From assembly GCF_000383595.1 (NCBI RefSeq), contig NZ_KB911581.1:5849519-5913518 (forward strand): a stretch of DNA of 64,000 nucleotides, given 5' to 3'. This DNA is from Streptomyces bottropensis ATCC 25435. GTDB taxonomy: Bacteria > Actinomycetota > Actinomycetes > Streptomycetales > Streptomycetaceae. Position numbers and translations under genes: made by a program. This document shows positions 57,804-64,000 of this stretch, piece by piece (positions within the stretch are counted from its first letter, which is position 1; the number at the start of each line of letters is the position of its first letter). The notes beneath the pieces are model-generated. The model was given only the letters and a program-made list of their open reading frames with translations, did not search any database and was not told the DNA's origin.

Positions 57804-60047
57804 TCAGGTCTGGTCCGCCACGAACGACGCCATGCGGGCCAGCGCCGCGTTCCAGTTGATCGTGTGTTCGTTGGTCGACCAGGACTGGATGTCGTCGATG
57901 TAGCAGAACTGACCGACGCAGCCCTGGAGTTTGCTCTGTGCGTAGGGATCCTGGATGCCCGAGTTCGGGCCGCCCGCGAGGGTGCCGGCCGGCGGGTTGG
58001 GCTGGTCCGGGTCGAGCTGGTGGGCGTACCAGCGGCTGTGCTGGTTGCGGGCGTCGACCTCGCCGTAGCCGGTGACGTAGGAGATGTTGAGGGCGTTGCG
58101 GCCGAAGAGGTAGTCCATGCTCTGCAGCGCGCCCTCGCGGTACTTGGACGCTCCGCCGATGTCGTACGCCGTGGCCACGACGACCGCGTTGTTCAGGATC
58201 TGGTGGTTGGAGCCCCAGTCGTAGACGTTTCCGTCCGGCGCGTACGGCATGCCGTACGGCTGGGACTCCAGCGCGGCCAGATAGCGGTCGGCGCCCTCGA
58301 TCACGGACTTGCGGACCTTGTCGCGGCCGGGCAGCCTGCTCGGCACGGTCGCGAGGTCGAGCCGTCCTGCGGCGGCCGTACGGGCCCAGTCGAAGCCGAT
58401 GGGGCCGAAGATGTCGGCGGTGTGCACCGGCGACGCGAGGACGTAGTCCTGGAACGCCTTCTCACCGGTGGTCAGGTACAGCTGTGCGGCCGCCCAGTAG
58501 AACTCGTCGGTGACGGTGTTGTCGGCGTAAGTGCCGCCGCCGACGCCGTCGCTCTCGGAGGCGTACATCGCGGGGTGCTCGACGGCCGCCGCCCAGGCCG
58601 TGCGGGCCGCCGCGAGCGCCTTGGTGGCGAAGGCGCGGTCGTAGGGGCGGTAGAGACGGGCCGCCTGGGCGGCGGTGGCGGCCAGGTTCAGGGTCGCGGC
58701 GGTGCTCGGCGGGTGCAGTTCGCGCTTCTGCGGATCGGCGGCGGGCATCAGGGGCAGACCCGTCCACTGCTCGTCGTGGATCTTGTGGTGGGCCATGCCG
58801 GCGAGCGGCCGGCCCTTCGGAACCTGCATCTTGAGCATGAAGTCCAGCTCCCAGCGGACCTCGTCCAGCAGGTCGGGCACCTTGTTGCCGCTCTCCGGGA
58901 TGTCCAGCGAGCCGTCGCCGAGCTTCCCCGCCTTCCCGGTACGGGCGTGCAGCGCGCGCTCGTAGGTGCTCAGCACCTCCCAGGTGGAGATGCCGCCGTT
59001 GACCACGTACTTGCCGTGGTCGCCGGCGTCGTACCAGCCGCCGGTGACGTCGAGCCGGTAGTCGCAGACACCGGGCTGGCAGGGCACGTTCCCGTCGCCC
59101 TGGTTGGGCGCGACGTCGACATGGCCGGCCGCGCGGCCGTAGCCGGGGCGCAGCGCGTCGCTGATCGGGGTGCCGCTGCGCTGGGTGTAGTAGTACTTCA
59201 GCGAGTCGAGGCGCAGGCGTTCGTAGGCGCGCGGGTCGATGTCGAAGGGGCGGCTGGTCTCGCCGTCGACGACCAGCGTGAAGCCGGTACCGCGCTTCCT
59301 GTACGCGCCGAAGTCGATCGAGTGGACGTTCTGCCCGGAGGAGGCGTCGAGCCCGCGCGGGGTGGTCCGCCCGTGGGCGACGACGGTGCCCGAGGCGTTC
59401 CTCAGCTTCCAGGGCAGCTTCGCCGGGGCGTCGGTGACCAGGGTGGCGTTCTTCGGCCCGGCCGGCAGATAGGCGACCTGGTTGACGCGCACCCGGGGGC
59501 CGGTGTCGGGCTCGTACACCTCCGGCGGTACTCCGCCGAGCAGCGACACGTCGTCCATGCAGAAGGTGAACGGATTCGCGTTGCCGCCCACCTGGAAGCC
59601 GACCTGGGCCTGGGTGGTGTCGACGGGCGAGGTGAAGGTGTAGGTGTAGGAGTCGCCCGAGACGTTCAGCTGCGGGCTCACCTCGAAGTACGTGTCGTAC
59701 GGGGCCACCGACAGGCCGACGATCGCCCGCGCGATGTTGCCCTGGGGGGTGCCGGACGCGGAGAAGGCGAACCGGTACGACTCGCCCTTGACGAGGGTGA
59801 TGTCGTTCTGGCCGACGGCGGCGTCCCAGCGGTTGGTGGTGCCGCCGGGGATGTCGGCGCACAGACGGCCCTCGGTGAGACCGGCGGTGACGTTGCCGGT
59901 CGTCCACCAGGGGGCGGTGGTGGTGTCGAAGGTGCCGTTCTTGACCTGTTCGACCTCCTCGGCCTGGGCCGGCCCGGCGGGCAGCGCGGTGAGCGCGGCC
60001 GCCACGAGGGCCGTCAGGGCGAGCAGGCTGGTTCTGCGTCGTTTCAC
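57804..60047 (-). CDS. Secreted GH9 endoglucanase/cellulase with CBM and Ig domain
   Basis: 747 residues from GTG 60047 (GAGGAG ahead; upstream extension has no signal peptide). Signal peptide RRTSLLALTALVAAALTALPAGPAQA. Family 4/9-type carbohydrate-binding module ~34-175 (VKNGTFDTTTAPWWTTGNVT), CelD N-terminal Ig-like domain ~185-275 (VRVNQVAYLPAGPKNATLVTD), then the (alpha/alpha)6 GH9 barrel ~290-740: DVTGGWYDAGDHGKYVVNGG (nucleophile Asp region), DARNQHSRWYAHQ, and NEHTINWNAALARMASF (acid/base Glu). Cleaves beta-1,4-glucan outside the cell. A perfect CebR operator lies 75 bp upstream, so cellobiose or cellotriose should induce it. No dockerin or C-terminal anchor. Confidence 0.92.
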   Translation of the reverse strand: MKRRRTSLLALTALVAAALTALPAGPAQAEEVEQVKNGTFDTTTAPWWTTGNVTAGLTEGRLCADIPGGTTNRWDAAVGQNDITLVKGESYRFAFSASGTPQGNIARAIVGLSVAPYDTYFEVSPQLNVSGDSYTYTFTSPVDTTQAQVGFQVGGNANPFTFCMDDVSLLGGVPPEVYEPDTGPRVRVNQVAYLPAGPKNATLVTDAPAKLPWKLRNASGTVVAHGRTTPRGLDASSGQNVHSIDFGAYRKRGTGFTLVVDGETSRPFDIDPRAYERLRLDSLKYYYTQRSGTPISDALRPGYGRAAGHVDVAPNQGDGNVPCQPGVCDYRLDVTGGWYDAGDHGKYVVNGGISTWEVLSTYERALHARTGKAGKLGDGSLDIPESGNKVPDLLDEVRWELDFMLKMQVPKGRPLAGMAHHKIHDEQWTGLPLMPAADPQKRELHPPSTAATLNLAATAAQAARLYRPYDRAFATKALAAARTAWAAAVEHPAMYASESDGVGGGTYADNTVTDEFYWAAAQLYLTTGEKAFQDYVLASPVHTADIFGPIGFDWARTAAAGRLDLATVPSRLPGRDKVRKSVIEGADRYLAALESQPYGMPYAPDGNVYDWGSNHQILNNAVVVATAYDIGGASKYREGALQSMDYLFGRNALNISYVTGYGEVDARNQHSRWYAHQLDPDQPNPPAGTLAGGPNSGIQDPYAQSKLQGCVGQFCYIDDIQSWSTNEHTINWNAALARMASFVADQT

Positions 60048-60121
60048 GTCTGGGCTCCTCGGGGGAGGTGGGGGCGCACAGCGGTGACGGGCGAACGGTG
60101 GTGCAGGAGACGACTTGAGCG

Positions 60122-60135
60122 TGGGAGCGCTCCCA
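60122..60135. promoter_or_regulatory. CebR operator upstream of the GH9 gene
   Basis: TGGGAGCGCTCCCA, the exact 14-bp palindrome known as the CebR (LacI-type cellulose-utilisation repressor) box in Streptomyces. It is 75-88 bp before the GTG of the GH9 gene, a suitable place for repression. Confidence 0.85.
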
Positions 60136-60899
60136 GATGCGGACCTTGGCCATGCTGTTAGAGACATGACAGCCCGTCAACGGTCAGGACGGGACTGGTT
60201 TGCCTCCGGCTCTCCCGTACCTACGCGGCGTCGCCCTCCGAAGGGAGCGGACGGTCGGCCGATCCGTGCCGCATCGCGCCGCATCGCAGCGAGCCGGGCG
60301 CACCGCGCGACTCGCCCCGATGACGACTCGTCAGCGTGAGGTGGATGCGGCTGCCGCGCGGCGGGGCTCCGGTCATGGGGGACGGCGGCCCGGCACGGGC
60401 CGAGTCGTCGCAGCCGGGGCTCGCGGCGTCGGTGTAATCGCCGGCCAGGTCGAGGCCACCGGGTCGAGGCCCCCGGGGTCGGGGCCCCGGATCGGCGAGG
60501 GCGAGGCGCCGGTCTTCGCGGAGTGGGACGTCCGGTCCGGCCCGGGTCAGTCGGCGGAGGTTCACCCGGGGCGCCGCGGCCGTGCCGTCGGCCCAGGCGC
60601 CCGCGGCGAGCGAGGACCTGCGGGTGGCGGGCGGTCCGTGGTGGGCCCTTGTCGCACGGGCGGGGGGGCAGATGCGCGGAGCCAGGCGGCGCGACACCCC
60701 CTGCGCAGCACCCCCTGTGCGGTCACCGGCGAGCGTGACCCACGGGATCGGACGGCGGCACCTCCGGGATGGCAGGAGTCCCGCATGCCACTCGGCGAAC
60801 ACCGGCACGGCAGGACGCACGGGCATGCGGTTTCCGGTCCGCTTTCCCGGCGGAGCGCATAGGCTGGATTTCACCCGTAAGCCCGTTCGGTCCGGCGAA
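60136..60899. other. 760-bp intergenic region
   Basis: Between the GH9 promoter and the SpoIIE-type gene. Many long open frames exist from composition alone, none with a ribosome site and family resemblance. Only short near-repeats (GCCGCATCGCGCCGCATCGCAGC near 60270) stand out. The promoter of the SpoIIE gene should lie in the last 150 bp. Confidence 0.5.
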
Positions 60900-63329
60900 A
60901 TGGAACTCGCGACGATGAGGAGCCGCAAGGTAACGCACGGTGACACTCCTGCGTATGCCCTGGACGGTGCCGCCACGGCACGGGCGGCCATGGACGGCGA
61001 GGGCACGATCGTCGAGTGGAACGAAGGCGCGAGACGCCTGTTGGGCTGGCCCGCGGCGGAGGTCGTGGGACGCCCCGCCGAGGAGCTGCTGGCCCCGGGC
61101 GACCCTCTCCTGCCACCCCCGCCGGGCAGTCGCAGCTGGAGCGGAACGCTCACCTTGCGTCACCGTGACGGCCGCGCGGTGACCGCGTGGCTGCTCGCCC
61201 ACCAACAGGGCTCGAAGAACGGCGACGGCGACGGCAACTGGCTGGTTCTGTGTCCGCTGGACGATCCCGGCCCGCTGGGGCGGGACGATCCGCTCGCGGC
61301 GGCCGTCATGTTCCAGTCACCGTGCGCCATGGCCGTCTTCGACGACCGGCTGAGGCTGCGCGGCATCAACGAAGTGATGGCGGACGCGGTGGGGATGCCC
61401 GAGGACAACCTCCGGGGCCTGCACATGTCCGAGATCATCGGCGGGCGCCAGGGCGAGAAACTGGAGGGCCACCTGCGCGAGGTGCTCGCCGGCGGCCGGC
61501 GCAAGGACGTGCAGACCTTCCTGCGGGCCGCCGACGAGAACCGCGCCCACGCCTGGTCGGCCGCCATCGCCCCGCTCCTGGACGACGCCGGCGTACCCAT
61601 CGGGGTCTGTGTCACCGGGCACGACATCACCGAGCAGTACCTGGCACGACAGCGGCTGCAGCTGGTGAACGAGGCGAGCATCCGCATCGGCACCACCCTC
61701 GACGTGGCGCGCACCGCCCAGGAGCTGGCCGACGTCTGTGTCCCGGTCCTCGCCGACTTCGTGAGCGTCGACCTCATGCAGTCCCTCGACCACGGCGACG
61801 AACCGCACGAGGGCCCGCTCTCCGCACCCTTCACGCTGCGCCGCGCCGCCCACCGGTCGGTCACTCCGGGCTGCCCCGAGGCGGTGGTCGAGGTGGGCCG
61901 CACCGACGTCTACCCGGCCACCTCACCACAGGCGGCCTCCCTGTCCGTCGGCCACACCGTCGTGGCGGCCGACCCGGCGAACACCCTGGCGGACTGGCTC
62001 GCCTGGGACCCCCTGCGCAGCGCGCGGGTCAAGGAGCTGGGCGTCCACACCACCATGTCGGTACCGATCCGGGCCCGCGGCACGACCCTCGGCGTCGCCG
62101 TGCTGACCCGCTTCAAGCGACTCGACCCCTACACCGCCGACGACGAACTGCTCGCCGAGGAGGTGACGGCCCGGGCCGCCGTCTGCATCGACAACGCCCG
62201 CCGCTACTCCCGCGAGCGCGAGACCGCCCTCGCCCTCCAGCGCAGCCTCCTCCCCCAGACGCTCCCCCGCATGCCCGCCCTGGAGGCGGCCTCCCGGTAC
62301 CTCCCGGCGGCCCAGGCCGGGGTCGGCGGCGACTGGTTCGACGTCATCCCGCTGTCCGGGATGCGGGTCGCCATGGTCGTCGGTGACGTCGTCGGCCACG
62401 GCGTGCAGGCCTCCGCCACCATGGGCCGCCTGCGCACGGCCGTCCGCACCCTCGCCGACGTCGACCTCGCCCCCGACGAACTCCTCACCCACCTCGACGA
62501 CCTCGTCGTACGGCTCTCCGCGGAGGCCGGCAGCGAGGGGGTGACCGGCGAGGTGGGGGCCACCTGCCTGTACGCCGTCTACGACCCGGTGACCCGCCGC
62601 TGCACCTTCGCCCGCGCCGGGCACCCGCCGCCGGTCGTGCTCGACCCGGACGGCCGCCCGATGGAGGTGGAAGTGCCGTCGGGACAGCCCCTGGGCCTCG
62701 GCGGACTGCCCTTCGAGTCCGCCGAACTCGAACTGCCCGAGGGAACCGTCATCGCCCTCTACACCGACGGGCTGATCGAGACCCGCGACCGGGACATCGA
62801 CGCCGGTCAGGAGCTGCTGGCCGAGGCGCTCTCCGGCCGCACGGGCTCGCTGGACGACATCTGCCAGGGTGTCGTGCACTCCCTGCTGCCCGCGAACGGC
62901 GCCCCCGACGACGTGGCCCTGCTGCTGGCCCGTACGCGCGGACTGCAGGCGGCACAGGTCGCGACCTGGTCGATACCCGCCGACCCCGCGTTCGTCGCCC
63001 GCACCCGCCAGTACGTGCTGACGCAGATGGCACTGTGGGGCATCAGCGAGTCGGCGTTCACGGCGGAACTGGTGGTGAGCGAGCTGGTCACCAACGCCAT
63101 CCGGCACGGCGTCCCGCCCATCCAGCTGCGCCTGATCCACGACGACACCACCCTGATCTGCGAGGTGTCGGACGGCAGCGGCACCGCCCCGCACCTGCGC
63201 CGCGCCAAGACCTTCGACGAGGGCGGGCGCGGTCTGCTGCTGGTGGCCCAGCTGACCCAGCGCTGGGGCAACCGGCACACCGAGGACGGAAAGACGATCT
63301 GGGCGGAGCTGACCCTTTCCGAGGAGTGA
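60900..63329 (+). CDS. PAS-PAS-GAF-SpoIIE phosphatase-HATPase regulator
   Basis: 809 residues from ATG 60900 (ATG 60915 also possible). PAS ~25-115 (MDGEGTIVEWNEGARRLLGW), PAS ~130-240 (MAVFDDRLRLRGINEVMADAVG), GAF ~255-440, SpoIIE-type PP2C phosphatase ~450-675 (LQRSLLPQTLPRMP, VGGDWFDVI, TDGLIETRDRDID, PDDVALLLA) and a RsbW-like ATPase ~690-805 (ELVVSELVTNAIRHG; GGRGLLLVAQL). The two enzymatic ends give a phosphatase and a kinase for STAS proteins, so the protein can switch a partner-switching sigma pathway. Signal unknown. Divergent from the GH9 gene. It is the third SpoIIE-type regulator in the window. Cytoplasmic. Confidence 0.88.
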   Translation: MELATMRSRKVTHGDTPAYALDGAATARAAMDGEGTIVEWNEGARRLLGWPAAEVVGRPAEELLAPGDPLLPPPPGSRSWSGTLTLRHRDGRAVTAWLLAHQQGSKNGDGDGNWLVLCPLDDPGPLGRDDPLAAAVMFQSPCAMAVFDDRLRLRGINEVMADAVGMPEDNLRGLHMSEIIGGRQGEKLEGHLREVLAGGRRKDVQTFLRAADENRAHAWSAAIAPLLDDAGVPIGVCVTGHDITEQYLARQRLQLVNEASIRIGTTLDVARTAQELADVCVPVLADFVSVDLMQSLDHGDEPHEGPLSAPFTLRRAAHRSVTPGCPEAVVEVGRTDVYPATSPQAASLSVGHTVVAADPANTLADWLAWDPLRSARVKELGVHTTMSVPIRARGTTLGVAVLTRFKRLDPYTADDELLAEEVTARAAVCIDNARRYSRERETALALQRSLLPQTLPRMPALEAASRYLPAAQAGVGGDWFDVIPLSGMRVAMVVGDVVGHGVQASATMGRLRTAVRTLADVDLAPDELLTHLDDLVVRLSAEAGSEGVTGEVGATCLYAVYDPVTRRCTFARAGHPPPVVLDPDGRPMEVEVPSGQPLGLGGLPFESAELELPEGTVIALYTDGLIETRDRDIDAGQELLAEALSGRTGSLDDICQGVVHSLLPANGAPDDVALLLARTRGLQAAQVATWSIPADPAFVARTRQYVLTQMALWGISESAFTAELVVSELVTNAIRHGVPPIQLRLIHDDTTLICEVSDGSGTAPHLRRAKTFDEGGRGLLLVAQLTQRWGNRHTEDGKTIWAELTLSEE

Positions 63330-63448
63330 GACAGGCGCCCCGGGCCGCGTGAGAAGGGCCTCACCACAGGGCCGCGCGGCGCCCCGCCCGGCCGGGCGAC
63401 TGTAGGGTGCTCAGGTCTCCGCGCCACTTACCGCCCGAAAGCCCTGCT

Positions 63449-64000
63449 GTGAACGCCGCCCTCGCCGAGGTCCTGTCCGTCGTCCTGCTCGTCGTCGTCC
63501 TCGGCAGCGCGGTCGCCCGCCCGTTCGGGCTGCCGGAGGCCGTGGTCGCGGTCCCGGCCGCCGGTCTCGTCGTCGCCGTGGGGGCCGTCTCCCTCGACCA
63601 CGCCCGCGCCGAGGCCGAACTGCTGGGCCCGGTGCTCGGCTTCCTGGCCGCCGTGCTCGTGCTCGCCAAGCTCTGCGACGACGAGGGACTCTTCCAGGCG
63701 TGCGGAGCGTGGATGGCACGCGCCTCGGCGGGCCGGCCCCGGCGGCTGCTGGGCTCGACGTTCGTGCTGGCCTCCGGCATCACGGCGGTGCTCAGCCTGG
63801 ACGCCACGGTCGTGCTGCTCACCCCGGTGGTGTTCGCGACGGTCGCCCGGCTCGGCGCCCGCCCCAAACCCCATGTGTACGCCACCGCGCATCTGTCGAA
63901 CACGGCCTCGCTGCTGCTGCCCGTCTCCAACCTCACCAACCTGCTGGCGTTCACGGCGAGCGGGCTGACCTTCACCCGGTTCGCGCTGCTGATGGCGGCG
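63449..64000 (+). CDS. ArsB/SLC13-like permease, 3' end cut off by window
   Basis: 184 residues visible from GTG 63449; open at the window end. Multi-spanning membrane protein: helices at ~7-22, 31-47, 55-75 and ~100-128 plus one near 160-178. The SLDATVVLLTPVVFATV and SNTASLLLPVSNLTNLLAFT blocks are typical of the ion-transporter superfamily that includes ArsB and citrate/sodium transporters (NTxxLLLPVSNLTNL is an ArsB-like loop). Probably efflux of arsenite, antimonite or an organic anion. The missing half prevents distinguishing these. Shine-Dalgarno weak. Not in an ars operon within the window. Confidence 0.8.
   Translation, partial: MNAALAEVLSVVLLVVVLGSAVARPFGLPEAVVAVPAAGLVVAVGAVSLDHARAEAELLGPVLGFLAAVLVLAKLCDDEGLFQACGAWMARASAGRPRRLLGSTFVLASGITAVLSLDATVVLLTPVVFATVARLGARPKPHVYATAHLSNTASLLLPVSNLTNLLAFTASGLTFTRFALLMAA

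Noticed and set aside
60221..61153. Minus-strand 310-codon frame over the SpoIIE start
   Set aside because: Antisense to the PAS domain coding region, with no ribosome site or family.
1..64000. tRNA, rRNA and riboswitches
   Set aside because: No cloverleaf with a GTTCGA-type arm, rRNA core or known riboswitch consensus was recognised by eye; a covariance-model search would be needed to exclude them.

Overview
The window is a 64 kb stretch of a high-GC actinomycete chromosome, almost certainly Streptomyces. The evidence is third-position GC bias in every gene, many GTG starts, twin-domain SpoIIE phosphatases, a Streptomyces subtilisin inhibitor, mycothiol-dependent formaldehyde metabolism and a complete SapB/AmfS-type morphogen cluster. 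No rRNA, tRNA or CRISPR array was seen. The amfS-like peptide resembles the Streptomyces griseus branch more than S. coelicolor RamS.

Left part (1-18.8 kb): mostly core metabolism and housekeeping. It holds a truncated ABM-domain membrane protein, a DUF3050 protein, two SDR oxidoreductases, the mscR plus metallo-beta-lactamase-fold pair (formaldehyde/mycothiol), an ABC exporter, an aldehyde dehydrogenase, a small secreted protein, an NTF2-like protein and a UGT-type glycosyltransferase. A TetR regulator with a palindromic operator faces a secreted beta-propeller protein. A secreted GH5 glycosidase follows, then a TetM/OtrA-like ribosomal protection protein with a TTG start behind an overlapping 36-codon leader ORF.

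Middle part (19-42 kb): xdhC, a phosphoesterase and a GAF-PAS-GAF-SpoIIE-HATPase regulator. Then comes the amf/ram cluster: amfT (class III lanthionine synthetase), amfS (38-residue precursor with two S-x2-S-x3-C motifs), two ABC half-transporters and the convergent regulator amfR. amfR carries an in-frame TTA codon whose complement is the stop codon of the overlapping transporter gene. After another SpoIIE phosphatase and a TTG-started secreted serine protease with a low-complexity tail comes a four-gene export operon: a 71-residue double-glycine-leader peptide with an internal tandem repeat, an HlyD adaptor, a C39-peptidase ABC transporter and a second NHLM-type ABC transporter, with no tailoring enzyme. 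This is the best candidate for an undescribed system.

Right part: 42-44.6 kb is a degraded island (frameshifted ISAs1-type transposase, tyrosine-recombinase fragment, lower-GC CDP-diacylglycerol pyrophosphatase-like gene) bracketed by inverted copies of an intergenic repeat. Next is a metal-type import/export operon (lipoprotein, fused DppB-DppC permease apparently starting at CTG, MFS exporter) behind a Zur-like palindrome. The rest holds a GNAT protein, an exopolyphosphatase-like protein, a STAS protein, a subtilisin inhibitor with Lys at P1, an FMN alpha-hydroxy-acid oxidase, a sigma/zinc-finger/ricin fusion, a degenerate Fic toxin-antitoxin pair, a CebR-box GH9 cellulase, a third SpoIIE-type regulator and the start of an ArsB/SLC13-like permease.
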